A DNA stretch of 64,000 nt from Soehngenia longivitae (lineage in GTDB: Bacteria > Bacillota > Clostridia > Tissierellales > Tissierellaceae), in assembly GCF_004684055.1 (NCBI RefSeq), contig NZ_SRIB01000006.1, positions 1 to 64,000 on the forward strand, in the 5' to 3' direction. A program made the translations under genes and the position numbers. The notes under the pieces were generated by a model. That model was not told where the DNA came from. It did not search any database and saw only the letters and a program-made list of their open reading frames with translations. Below, in pieces: positions 17,268 to 25,918 of this stretch. Every line of letters starts with the position of its first letter. Positions within the stretch are counted from its first letter, which is position 1.

Positions 17268-18755
17268 ATGAATGCACAGGACTTGAAAAACAGCATCCTT
17301 CAACTTGCCATACAGGGAAAACTTGTAGAACAGCGAGAAGAGGAAGGTACTGCAAAGGAATTGATTGAGAAAATCAAGCAAGAAAAAAAGAGACTAATCA
17401 AAGATAAAATAATAAAAAAAGAAACCCAACTGAAGGATTTGACAGAAGATGATATTCCTTTTGATATTCCTAAAAATTGGGAGTGGGTCAAATTGGGAGA
17501 AATTGTCTCTGTAAATGGAGGTAAGAGAATACCAGCAGGAAGATCATTGGCTGATGAAGATACTGGATATAAATACATTCGAGTAGCAGATATGAAGAAT
17601 GGCAGCATTTTATTAGATGACATAAAATATATACCTCGTGATATCTATCCAAAAATAAAAAATTACACAATTTCGAAAGATGATATTTATATAACAGTAG
17701 CAGGTACGATTGGGCAAGTGGGTCTAGTTCCTGATGAATTAGATAATGCTAATTTAACAGAAAATGCGGATAAATTAGTCATTTATTTCAATTTTAAAGA
17801 ATTCATGTATTATATGCTGAGTAGCAATTTTATTCAATATCAAATTAGGGAGCATACTACAAAAGTAGGACAACCTAAACTAGCTATTAAACGGATAAAA
17901 GAGTTGATTATTCCTCTCCCCCCACTAGAAGAACAAAAACGCATCGTAGCAAAAATAGAAGAGCTGATGCCTTATGTGGATAAATACGATGTAGCTTATT
18001 CGGAATTGGAGGAGCTGAATAAAAAGTTCCCAGAAGATATGCAAAAGTCTATTTTGCTACATGCCATTCAAGGCAAGCTAGTAGTGCAGCGAGAAGAAGA
18101 TGGAACAGCTGAAGACCTTTACAAGCAGATTCAAGAAGAGAAGAAAAAGCTGATTAAGGAAGGCAAGATTAAAAAGACCAATGCACTTCCAGAGATTACT
18201 GAGGATGAAATACCATTTGACATTCCGGAGAATTGGAAGTGGGTTAGGTTGGGAGATATAGTCAATTTTAATATTGGGAAAACACCTCCTAGGAATGATG
18301 CGAAATATTGGAATGAAGATTATAATTGGGTATCAATTGCTGATATGATCACTAGCGGATATATTATAGAGACAAAAGAGAAAATTAGTGAAGCTGCATT
18401 GTCAGAAAAATTTAAGATGGCACTTGTTCCAAAAGGAACCTTACTTATGAGTTTTAAACTAACGGTAGGGAAAGTAAGTATTTTAAATATTGATGCAGTT
18501 CACAATGAAGCTATTATATCTATATATCCTTATTCAGATATAGAGAACATAATTCGTAATTATCTGTTTACAATGCTTCCACAATTATCAACGTATGGGG
18601 ACACAAAAGGAGCAATTAAAGGAAAAACACTAAATAGCACAAGTCTCAATAATTTACTAATTCCTCTCCCTCCACTAGCAGAACAAAAACGCATCGTGGG
18701 AAAAATTAAAGAACTTCTACCTTACACGAAAAAATTAGCAAAAAAAGTGGATTAA
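17268..18755 (+). CDS. hsdS: Type I restriction-modification specificity subunit
   Basis: A 495-residue S subunit with the usual two-fold organisation: two target-recognition domains (about residues 65-215 and 310-465), each followed by a conserved helical region. The internal repeats are clear. IPLPPLEEQKRIVAKIEELM is echoed by IPLPPLAEQKRIVGKIKELL. Likewise SILQLAIQGKLVEQREEEGT is echoed by SILLHAIQGKLVVQREEDGT. At DNA level these repeats are also close (17908-17950 and 18659-18700), giving sites for domain exchange. The ATG follows the hsdM stop immediately. No invertible second hsdS copy is present in the window. Confidence 0.94.
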   Translation: MNAQDLKNSILQLAIQGKLVEQREEEGTAKELIEKIKQEKKRLIKDKIIKKETQLKDLTEDDIPFDIPKNWEWVKLGEIVSVNGGKRIPAGRSLADEDTGYKYIRVADMKNGSILLDDIKYIPRDIYPKIKNYTISKDDIYITVAGTIGQVGLVPDELDNANLTENADKLVIYFNFKEFMYYMLSSNFIQYQIREHTTKVGQPKLAIKRIKELIIPLPPLEEQKRIVAKIEELMPYVDKYDVAYSELEELNKKFPEDMQKSILLHAIQGKLVVQREEDGTAEDLYKQIQEEKKKLIKEGKIKKTNALPEITEDEIPFDIPENWKWVRLGDIVNFNIGKTPPRNDAKYWNEDYNWVSIADMITSGYIIETKEKISEAALSEKFKMALVPKGTLLMSFKLTVGKVSILNIDAVHNEAIISIYPYSDIENIIRNYLFTMLPQLSTYGDTKGAIKGKTLNSTSLNNLLIPLPPLAEQKRIVGKIKELLPYTKKLAKKVD

Positions 18756-18847
18756 GATACCAAAAGAAAAGATTAAATTAATAAGATGAATGAACTAATT
18801 ATATAAGTAGTCAATGGACCTACTGATGAATGAAAGGAATGATTTAC

Positions 18848-19069
18848 ATGGCAGAAATAAAATATGAAATTAAACAAACCGTGGGTACTCTTTCGGAAAA
18901 TAACAAAGGCTGGTCAAAGGAACTGAATTTAATCAGCTGGAATGACAGGGAGCCTAAATATGACATCAGGGATTGGGCACCTGAACATGATAAAATGAGC
19001 AAAGGTATAACCTTATGTGCCGAGGAGCTTAAAAAGCTTAGGGATTTATTGAATGAAATGAAACTCTAA
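18848..19069 (+). CDS. YdbC/PC4-like single-stranded DNA-binding protein
   Basis: A 73-residue protein, MAEIKYEIKQTVGTLSEN at the N-terminus, then GWSKELNLISWNDREPKYDI and RDWAPEHDKMSKGITL. This matches the small Firmicute YdbC family, which adopts the PC4 coactivator fold and binds ssDNA/RNA. The ATG at 18848 is preferred because AAAGGA lies about 8 nt upstream; two earlier in-frame ATGs overlap that site. It sits behind the restriction-modification genes and 11 nt ahead of the nuclease pseudogene. A role in DNA repair or recombination is inferred from the fold only. Confidence 0.8.
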   Translation: MAEIKYEIKQTVGTLSENNKGWSKELNLISWNDREPKYDIRDWAPEHDKMSKGITLCAEELKKLRDLLNEMKL

Positions 19070-19080
19070 AGGTGGAGATT

Positions 19081-20076
19081 ATGTACAGTATTAAGTGGAA
19101 ACAAGCTGCTAGGATTGAACCGGTCACTTTTTCAGAACTAAATATGACTGAAAATGATATTGAAGAAATTTTAAGAAACAGTATTGATATGATCTGTGAT
19201 GAAGAGGAATCTATGCTTATTTTCAGTAGACAAGTTAAAAATGAGAAGAATGGAAGAAGTGATTTGACTGCAGTCGATAACAATGGAAATATTGTGCTTA
19301 CAGAAATTAAGAGGGATCGCAACGATATTGAGTATCGCAGAGAAGCTTTTGAGTTTCAGGCAATAAGATACGCCGCTAGCTATGCAACTATTGAAAAGAC
19401 CGACGATTTAGTAAAAAAATTTACGCTCCATATATTGAAAAGTACAGAAGTGAATTTGAACTTGGTGAATTGACTTCATATGAACTTGGAATTCGAAAAC
19501 TCAACAATTTTCTTCGAGTTAATGATGCTGAGAAAAACTTTAATAAAAAGCAGAGGATAATCCTTATAGCATCTGATTTTGACGAACAGACACTTTCTGC
19601 TGTAGCATGGTTAAATAGTAACAACGTAGATATGAGTTGTTTTAGACTTACCCCTTACAAAATTAGTGATGAGATATATTTCTATGTTGAAAAATTGCTT
19701 CCTGTTACAAAATATGATGATTATTATGTGAATTTAATGGATAAATCTATTATCATCTCTATTCCAAGTGATAAGAAAATTACACGTCGTTCTTTGCCCA
19801 AAATTGACCTAATGATTGAGTGGGGCGTTGTCAAAGAAGGAGATATTATATATTATCGTAGCCAAAGGAAAGGAAGATGAGGGTACACTTCTTTCTAATG
19901 GAAATGTTATTGTAAACGGAGAAGAAAGATCTATGCAAGCATGGTTGAAAGAGGTTTATGGATGGTCTAGTGTGCAGACTTATGTTTTTGCTGTACACAA
20001 ACGAACTGGAAAAACTCTGTCTCAGATTCGTGAAGAATATATGGCCCAAAAGGAGAGGGATAATACTGAAATATAG
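19081..20076 (+). pseudogene. DUF91/NucS-like nuclease family gene with two frameshifts
   Basis: Three overlapping frames rejoin into one protein of about 330 residues. Part 1 (19081-19420) has a restriction-like core with SDLTAVDNNGNIVLTEIKRD, the D and E-x-K pattern of DUF91/EndoMS-type nucleases. Part 2 runs to about 19850. Part 3 ends at 20076 with a small DUF4357-like domain (SNGNVIVNGEERSMQAWLKE). The first break is one A short in an A7 run (19413-19419): with eight A the text becomes VKKIYAPYIEKY. The second is one extra base near 19845-19858. Both are single-base indels and compensate each other. It may be a true pseudogene, a phase-variable gene or a sequence error. Confidence 0.65.
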
Positions 20077-20352
20077 AAAATGAGAAGTTAAGCTGATAGG
20101 AGTATGAGGAATGGTGAACTAATCTCTTTTAGAGATGTTCTACAATACTTATTATATAATGGAATATTTGATGAGCTTTCATTTTATATAAAATAAAATC
20201 TTCCGAGATTGGACACAATTCCTATGATGTCGGATGTCCAGATGAATAGCCCTTGTTATGATATAATAATAATCAGTAGCCATATACAAATAATTTAAGG
20301 ATCTATGGTTGAACTGGTTGGTAAAATATATGAAAAATGAAGATAAGAGGTT
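20077..20352. other. Intergenic region, no supported gene
   Basis: AT-rich sequence between the nuclease pseudogene and the Mrr-like gene. A 30-residue frame at 20104-20196 (starts MRNGELISFRDVLQYLLYNG) follows a GATAGGAGT, but it is too short and too close to that site to call a gene. No terminator hairpin was seen. Confidence 0.4.
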
Positions 20353-21102
20353 TTGCAAGTGGAATTAGGTCTTGAAAATGATTTAATCATTCGATGCGAT
20401 AGGTGTAGTTCAATTCATATAATCGATAAAGATTCTTTAGATGTAGATACATATTCATACGAGCGTAATATGGGTTTTGAGGTCGAATATGTCTTTGCCG
20501 GAGAATATAGTTGCGAAAAATGTGGTAATTTTATGCACTATACAGTTAGAGCATATGAGTATCCAGTCGGAATATTAAATTATGAGGATTATGAGAGCCG
20601 AGGATGTACTTTTGCACAAGCACCATCAATAGCAGTCAATTATTATGAATTTGACTACAGAAATTATGAAGAAGTGGAAATAGGTACAGAAGTTAATCGT
20701 GCTTATTTAAATATTTATAAGGTTTTACATGATAGAGAGGAAATATATAATCTTTCATCAAGAGAATTCGAGGAATTTGTTGCTGAATTATTTAGGCAGC
20801 AAGGATTTGATGTAGCATTAACTCCAGAAACAAGAGATGGCGGATGTGACATTATCGCCACTAAAAATATCGGAGGGCTTCCATTTATGTTGCTTATTGA
20901 ATGTAAAAAGCATGCAAAAAGAAATCCTGTTGGAGTTAGTTTGGTAAGAAGTTTGTTAGGAGTACAAGCTGACCGTAAGGCAAATAAAGCGGTTTTGGTA
21001 ACTACTTCAAGTTTTACAAAACCAGCAAGACAGTTTGCTGAACGTCAGCAACATTTGATTTCACTAGTAGATATCAATGACTTGATGCAAATGATTCGGT
21101 AG
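20353..21102 (+). CDS. Mrr-like restriction endonuclease with N-terminal zinc ribbon
   Basis: The protein has 249 residues. The N-terminal part has two CxxC pairs (CDRCSSIHII and CEKCGNFMHY), probably a zinc ribbon, followed by a linker. The C-terminal 110 residues are an Mrr-type PD-(D/E)xK nuclease: SSREFEEFVAELFRQQGFDV, then TRDGGCDIIA with the catalytic D, LIECKKH (ExK), and VLVTTSSFTKPA. These enzymes usually cut modified DNA (type IV). Translation probably begins at TTG 20353, or GTG 20359, behind AAGAGG. It lies beside a type I system, fitting a small defence cluster. Confidence 0.85.
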   Translation: MQVELGLENDLIIRCDRCSSIHIIDKDSLDVDTYSYERNMGFEVEYVFAGEYSCEKCGNFMHYTVRAYEYPVGILNYEDYESRGCTFAQAPSIAVNYYEFDYRNYEEVEIGTEVNRAYLNIYKVLHDREEIYNLSSREFEEFVAELFRQQGFDVALTPETRDGGCDIIATKNIGGLPFMLLIECKKHAKRNPVGVSLVRSLLGVQADRKANKAVLVTTSSFTKPARQFAERQQHLISLVDINDLMQMIR

Positions 21103-21855
21103 TGATAAATATTATTAGCAAATAGAGGTATGCATAATAGCTCAGAGCCGTAGTTGTAAAAAAAAAAAAGAAAAGGCAAATAAAATATTACTGAGCTTGC
21201 AAGCATTGTTCGTTCTAAGATGTTTATAATAAATTCAAAGAAGATTATGCAGACGATTAGGAAAAATCAATCAGATTTATTTGCTACATGAAAACCGTTA
21301 TAAAAAAGAAAAGCAGATTCGATATCTAAACCTAACCAATACATGAATAATATGTACACTTTTGGCAAGGAAATATTTATTTTAAAAGTGTCAATTTGTT
21401 CCCATTAATGAGTACCAATAATGGATATGTTTTAATCTACGAGTGTGCATATATTCTCAATGATAACAGGGGTTTAAAATGCAAATTCGGTAACTATCAA
21501 CTTATTTCCCAACATATTGACGGCGGTATTGATGTTAAGGGTTGATGAATATAGCATTCAAAATACTGACAAATAAGGGTTTCCAAGAGTGAAGAATTTT
21601 TGCTTAATATCTAGCATTGCCTTTTAGCGAAGTATTTATATACTCTGGCTTTTTATTGCTTTAGTGTATTCATATTAAACGATATTTGATAACTACTTAT
21701 ACATTTTAGCAGAGATAAAAAGTGTTTCATTTTAACTTGCATTTAGTATTGAGGAATAATTCAGTCAATTAGTATTGATTTTAATAGAGAGTATGATATA
21801 TTGAGGGTAAGTATTAAATAATGTAAACTTTGATAAATTTAATGAGGTGAAAAGA
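21103..21855. other. 750-bp region with degraded sequence, no intact gene
   Basis: It contains a 12-base A run (21157-21168), the second 30-bp repeat (21717-21746) and an open stretch of 64 codons (21351-21545). The latter includes a possible ATG at 21408 (MSTNNGYVLIYECAYILNDN and on). It has coding-like composition but no ribosome binding site and no family I recognise. The region reads as eroded mobile or accessory DNA. Confidence 0.45.
21717..21746 (+). repeat. 30-bp repeat, copy B (inverted relative to 1579-1608)
   Basis: The plus strand carries AAAAAGTGTTTCATTTTAAC then TTGCATTTAG; 29 of 30 positions equal the reverse complement of 1579-1608. It lies about 140 bp before the leader ORF of the third ABC exporter. 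Confidence 0.6.
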
Positions 21856-21882
21856 ATGAATAGATTGAGAAAATCCTTCTAA
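21856..21882 (+). CDS. Putative leader peptide ORF (8 residues)
   Basis: ATG at 21856 follows GAGGTGAAAAGA, a good ribosome binding site, and encodes MNRLRKSF then TAA. It ends one base before the left arm of an 11-bp hairpin and 60 bp before the ABC exporter ATG. A well-initiated tiny frame ahead of a hairpin is the usual layout of ribosome-stalling or attenuation control of drug-exporter and resistance genes. This is inference from layout; the peptide matches no leader I know. Confidence 0.45.
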   Translation: MNRLRKSF

Positions 21883-21883
21883 G

Positions 21884-21915
21884 ACAATAGGAGGAAGATT
21901 TTACCCTTCTATTGT
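21884..21915 (+). promoter_or_regulatory. Leader hairpin upstream of ABC exporter
   Basis: ACAATAGGAGG (21884-21894) pairs with CCTTCTATTGT (21905-21915) over 11 bp with one G-T pair and a 10-nt loop. The left arm holds AGGAGG, so alternative pairings could control a ribosome binding site or transcription. No T-run follows directly, so it is not a simple terminator. Confidence 0.5.
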
Positions 21916-21944
21916 TATGAAATAATTAAATAGGAGGATAAAAA

Positions 21945-23531
21945 ATGAAAAAATATATAAAAAATAACTGGGTGCTGTTATTTCTTACGGCCATTTTTTC
22001 TTCATTAACTGCAATATTTGCTGTAAGCGTCCAATTTCTTAAAGGAGATGTATTGGATTATGCTTTATCAAATAATTTTGATAAAACCATAAGATATGGT
22101 TGTTATCTTGGTATATTTATAATTGCAGAGCTAGGGTTCTATTATCTTTATGATATGTCTAGGGGAAAATTCGCTGTTGATTCTATGAAAAAATTAAGAG
22201 CAGATTACTTTGACAGCTTAATATCCAAGGATTACCCGAAATTTTTGACAAAGAAACAAGGTGAATATATTGCACAATATACTAATGAAATGGAGATAAT
22301 TGAAAATCAATATTTTGGAACTATTCCAATGCTAGCTGAGATTATAATTAAAATAGTAATTGTAAGTATATCGCTATTTATTTTAGAATATAGAATAGCA
22401 ATAATTACTTTAGTTCTCCTAACATTGCCTTTATATATACCTAAGCTAATTGAAAAGAAATTACAAAGAGCCCAGGTAGAATTTGTTGATCAATTTGAAA
22501 AGCATATAAAGGAGATAACAGATTGGCTTAGAGGATTTGAAATGATTAAAAATTTTTCTATAGAAAGAATTATTAGTGAAAAGTTCAGAGTATCTAATAA
22601 TATCACTATGGAAAAGAACTTAAGAAAAAGACAAATAAATTACCTAACCAAATCTATTTCAGCCACACTTTCATATTTCTCTCACTTTATAATATTAGTA
22701 TTTGCAGCATACCTGGTATTAAAGGGGGATTTTACAGCTGGACAGTTTTTTATTGCTGTTGGTATGATTGACCAATTATCATATCCAATAATATCCTTAT
22801 CCTACTTTATACAAGATCTGATATCAGTAAAACCAGTAAACAAATCAATTCTAAAATTTATTGATGAAAGAACAGTTAAGTATGCAGATGTAGAAATAGA
22901 CAAAGAAGATTTTCAAGAAGTGATATTTGATGATGTATCTTTTGGATATGAGAACCAAGAACATATTTTAAAAAATATTAATATGAGATTTATGAAAAAC
23001 AATCAATATTTATTGCGAGGAGCAAGTGGTTCTGGGAAAACAACGAGTATGAACCTATTATTAGATTATTATAGGCCAAGTTCAGGTTGTGTAAAAATTA
23101 ACGATATACCAGTAAATGAAATTAAAAATTTAAATGACATTATCACTGTAATGAGGCAAGATGCAATATTGTTTGAAGATACATTAAGGAATAATTTAAC
23201 GATGTATCAAGATATATCTGATGAAAAGTTAATTGCTGCGTTATTTAAGGTGGGCCTAGAAAATTACGCAAATAGTGAAAAATTAGATATGTTAATTCAA
23301 GAAAATGGAGTGAATCTTTCAGGAGGAGAAAAAAGGAGAATTACATTGGCTAGGTCGATGCTCCGAGAAACACCTATACTAATTTTAGATGAACCGTTAG
23401 CTAATCTAGATGAGAAAAATGCTAAATCAATTGAACAACAGCTAATATCAATTAAGGATAGAACTTTAATTATTATTTCACATCAATTCACAGAAATGAA
23501 TAGTTTTTATGAGGTTTATGTCTTTAATTAA
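21945..23531 (+). CDS. ABC exporter (permease fused to ATPase)
   Basis: A 528-residue half-exporter. A six-helix membrane domain occupies roughly residues 8-290. The ATPase domain then shows Walker A GASGSGKTT, Q-loop MRQDAILFED, signature LSGGEKRRI, Walker B ILILDEPLANLDE and switch histidine ISHQF. All motifs are canonical. It starts behind AGGAGGATAAAAA. It stands alone, unlike the paired exporters at 6-9 kb, so it may act as a homodimer or have lost its partner: a second ribosome binding site 30 bp downstream leads only to an 11-residue stub. The leader ORF and hairpin upstream suggest inducible expression by a translation-affecting compound. Confidence 0.9.
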   Translation: MKKYIKNNWVLLFLTAIFSSLTAIFAVSVQFLKGDVLDYALSNNFDKTIRYGCYLGIFIIAELGFYYLYDMSRGKFAVDSMKKLRADYFDSLISKDYPKFLTKKQGEYIAQYTNEMEIIENQYFGTIPMLAEIIIKIVIVSISLFILEYRIAIITLVLLTLPLYIPKLIEKKLQRAQVEFVDQFEKHIKEITDWLRGFEMIKNFSIERIISEKFRVSNNITMEKNLRKRQINYLTKSISATLSYFSHFIILVFAAYLVLKGDFTAGQFFIAVGMIDQLSYPIISLSYFIQDLISVKPVNKSILKFIDERTVKYADVEIDKEDFQEVIFDDVSFGYENQEHILKNINMRFMKNNQYLLRGASGSGKTTSMNLLLDYYRPSSGCVKINDIPVNEIKNLNDIITVMRQDAILFEDTLRNNLTMYQDISDEKLIAALFKVGLENYANSEKLDMLIQENGVNLSGGEKRRITLARSMLRETPILILDEPLANLDEKNAKSIEQQLISIKDRTLIIISHQFTEMNSFYEVYVFN

Positions 23532-23568
23532 TCTAAATCTACTACTTAATGTTTGAGAGGTGAATATA

Positions 23569-23604
23569 ATGATCAATAAAAAATGGTGTGCACATAAAGT
23601 TTAG
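23569..23604 (+). pseudogene. 11-codon stub behind a good ribosome binding site
   Basis: ATG at 23569 follows GAGAGGTGAATATA and encodes MINKKWCAHKV before TAG. It sits where a second exporter subunit would be expected. It most likely marks the start of a deleted gene. Confidence 0.3.
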
Positions 23605-23662
23605 GTAATAGACAAAAAATTTATTGAATCAATTTAACAAAAGATAATTTATAGATGAATTG

Positions 23663-23690
23663 CAGGCTTGACAAGTCTGCAAATTTTTTA
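23663..23690 (+). terminator. Rho-independent terminator after ABC exporter
   Basis: GCAGGCTTG and CAAGTCTGC form a 9-bp stem (one G-T pair) with a single-base gap at 23672, followed by AAATTTTTT. Confidence 0.65.
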
Positions 23691-23702
23691 CATATTGGCA
23701 TT

Positions 23703-23764
23703 ATAGTCTAATGGTGTTAGACTATAATTGTCTAATATATTGTGGGCAGTTGCTTTTATTAGAC
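23703..23764. repeat. Cluster of inverted repeats around GTCTAAT
   Basis: ATAGTCTAA (23703-23711) and TTAGACTAT (23717-23725) form a perfect 9-bp hairpin. GTCTAATA (23730-23737) and TATTAGAC (23757-23764) form a second one. The repeated GTCTAAT element in both orientations could be an operator array or an element end. It lies just before the M56 fragment. Confidence 0.5.
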
Positions 23765-23791
23765 TAATTTTACCTATCATTTGAAAGTGGT

Positions 23792-24040
23792 ATGAGCTTG
23801 ATTCCAGCAAATCTCGCCCCTATTTCTAACGATATTTTATACGACACATCTTCTAATATAAATGGGGGTATGGTTAACATTAATCAATCTATCAGTGGTG
23901 CTCTACCAGAGGCAAATGTAGCCGCTAATGTAAATCCAATGCAGTTATGGGTCTTCTTTGGATCAATGCTTTGGTTTTTGGGAATTGCAGTACTTTTAAT
24001 CTTTGGGCTGGTATCCCTTAGAAGAATTAAAGACAGATAA
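23792..24040 (+). pseudogene. Fragment of a BlaR1/MecR1-like M56 sensor peptidase
   Basis: This 82-codon frame contains the juxtamembrane part of M56-family antirepressors: SLIPANLAPISNDILYDTS, then PEANVAANVNPMQLWVFFGS and a hydrophobic helix ending LVSLRRIKDR. In complete proteins (500-600 residues) this segment lies near the N-terminus, ahead of the zinc protease HExxH motif, which is absent here. No BlaI/MecI repressor gene is adjacent. The remainder is deleted, so the fragment should be non-functional. No ribosome binding site of note precedes the ATG. Confidence 0.55.
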
Positions 24041-24221
24041 AAAGATTTTAGGTAATTTGAAATAACTTTTTTTCTATTAGGGAACAACAAAAAAGTTGAT
24101 GAATATACAAATGAATTGAATTGACAATCTATAAAGACACCATAGAAATCACTGAAAAGTTAAAAGCTCTAGAATGAGGGCTTAGATAAATTAAGAGAAT
24201 TTCAACGGGGAGGAATCAAAT

Positions 24222-25061
24222 ATGTTAGGAGCTATTATTGGGGACATCGTCGGTTCTCGTTTTGAATGGAATAACAACAGGAGCAAGCAATTTGCATTAA
24301 TGACTTATAAATGTAGCGTTACAGATGACTCTATCATGTCTTTGGCAATAGCAAAAGCTTTATTGGAAAGCAAAGCAGATTACAGTGATCTTTCTGAGAA
24401 TGCTGTAAAATATATGCAAGAAATCGGAAGGCATTATCCTGATTGCGGATATGGCGGGAAATTTAGTAGGTGGATTTTCTCAAACAATCCTCAACCTTAT
24501 GGTAGTTATGGAAACGGAGCTGCAATGCGTGTCAGCCCATGTGGTTTTGTGGCTAACGATCTAGACGAAGTTAAACAACTATCAAAAGCAGTGACTATTG
24601 TTACGCATAATCACCCAGAAGGGTTGAAAGGTGAAGAAGCTACAGCGGTTGCTATTTTCCTAGCACGTTCTGGAAAGAGTCTATTTGATATTCGTAATTA
24701 TATAACGGAGAACTACTATTCGCTAGATTTTACACTTGATGAAATTCGTGACAGTTATGAGTTTAATGAAAGCTGCCAAGGGACAGTGCCTCAAGCATTG
24801 GAAGCTTTCTTTGAGTCAAAAAATTTTGAAGACGCAATTAGGAATGCTATATCAATAGGTGGTGACAGTGATACACTTGCAGCCATTACAGGAGGCATCG
24901 CAGAGGCCTACTATGGTATACCGACAGATATCAGAAAGCAAGCTCTTACCTTTCTTGATGAGCGATTACTTAAGATATTGGTAGAATTTGAAAATAAGTA
25001 TCCATCAAAGATGGAAAAACCCAATGCTGTTGATAGTGTTGACATTGAAAGAAACAAATAA
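24222..25061 (+). CDS. ADP-ribosylglycohydrolase family protein (DraG-like)
   Basis: A 279-residue protein of the DraG/ARH fold. It has the N-terminal GAIIGDIVGSRFE, the first metal-binding segment VTDDSIMSLAIA, the glycine-rich GYGGKFSRW and the C-terminal metal motif SIGGDSDTLAAITGGIAEAY. The acidic residues that bind the two Mg ions are therefore present. It should remove ADP-ribose from protein, nucleic acid or small-molecule targets. It is preceded by GGGGAGGAATCAAAT. It stands alone, with no ADP-ribosyltransferase nearby, so its partner is unknown. It may belong to the neighbouring defence cluster. Confidence 0.9.
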   Translation: MLGAIIGDIVGSRFEWNNNRSKQFALMTYKCSVTDDSIMSLAIAKALLESKADYSDLSENAVKYMQEIGRHYPDCGYGGKFSRWIFSNNPQPYGSYGNGAAMRVSPCGFVANDLDEVKQLSKAVTIVTHNHPEGLKGEEATAVAIFLARSGKSLFDIRNYITENYYSLDFTLDEIRDSYEFNESCQGTVPQALEAFFESKNFEDAIRNAISIGGDSDTLAAITGGIAEAYYGIPTDIRKQALTFLDERLLKILVEFENKYPSKMEKPNAVDSVDIERNK

Positions 25062-25098
25062 GTAAGGTTTGAGATAGAAAATCGATTTTTACATGGTT

Positions 25099-25202
25099 AA
25101 AAGGACTTCAAGATAACCTAGTGTGATTCATTTCACTATTCGAATTATCTCGATGTCAGTAAGTTTAAGGCATTTGACTGTGTGTTGCTAATACGTCCTT
25201 TT
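25099..25202. other. Structured non-coding segment (three-way-junction-like)
   Basis: AAAAGGAC (25099-25106) pairs with GTCCTTTT (25195-25202). Inside, AGATAA (25111-25116) pairs with TTATCT (25145-25150), enclosing TAGTG/CACTA (25119-25123, 25134-25138). CAGT (25157-25160) can pair with ACTG (25177-25180). The right arm runs into a T-run, so it could end transcripts of the ADP-ribosylglycohydrolase gene or be a small RNA. No reading frame is supported in 25062-25361. Confidence 0.35.
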
Positions 25203-25361
25203 TCCTGAAGAATTAGGAGTTGAAGAGCTTTGTATGAGTATATGTTTGAACAAAGAGCGTTGTTTAATATTCCATGGATTATGGCTTGTATGCTCTACAC
25301 CGTAGGGGATCAAACATCGTGACCTAATAAAAATTGCAACAAAATCAAGGGAGTTGATTAT

Positions 25362-25654
25362 ATGTCAATTACAATTAAACGAAATACCGGATGGCAAGGG
25401 ATAGCTTTAAAAATGTGTATAAAAGTAAACGGAGAAAAGGTCGCTATGGTCGAGGAGCAAAAAAAGGCGGAAGTCAATATTTCTCGAGATAGAGCATATG
25501 TACAAGTAACACAATCTGGGATTAAGAGCAATGAAATTGAGGTTGAAGATGGGGACATAGTATAATTGCGATCATTATTATTGGAACATTAGACATTATT
25601 AGTTTATTTTTATTTAAGGGATTTCATATAAAAGTATCTGAGAGAGAAGAATAA
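25362..25654 (+). pseudogene. Small membrane-anchored protein, probably frameshifted
   Basis: ATG at 25362 behind AAGGGAGTTGATT gives 67 residues (starts MSITIKRNTGWQGIALKMCI): a small beta domain resembling stress-related proteins that carry a C-terminal membrane helix. The frame stops at 25565. A -1 shift at about 25562 opens IIAIIIIGTLDIISLFLFKG and a short basic tail to 25654, which is the expected membrane helix. One missing base is the simplest explanation. The soluble 67-residue form could still be made. Confidence 0.5.
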
Positions 25655-25918
25655 TCTGATATACAATTTAGTAATCTTTAATTACATATAATATTTATTT
25701 TACGAAATACTATTATTTCTATGACATTAAGAAGAAAATCTTGATGCCTTTTTTTAAGTATAAAAATGAATATATTTGTTATTTTGAAAATATTAGTCTA
25801 ACCATGTATATTGTATTATAATAAAAATAAACATAAAGTCATCTTAGAACAAGTTACTTCAGATGAAAGGTGGAAGAATATTGCTTATTATTTATTTATA
25901 TACACAAGGAGGCAAGTA

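Noticed and set aside
17908-18700. Long DNA repeats that could suggest a CRISPR or tandem array
   Set aside because: They are the two conserved regions of one hsdS gene, in frame and coding for the known S-subunit repeats.
21157-21168. A 12-base A run as a terminator or phase-variable tract
   Set aside because: No hairpin precedes it on either strand and no intact gene reads through it.
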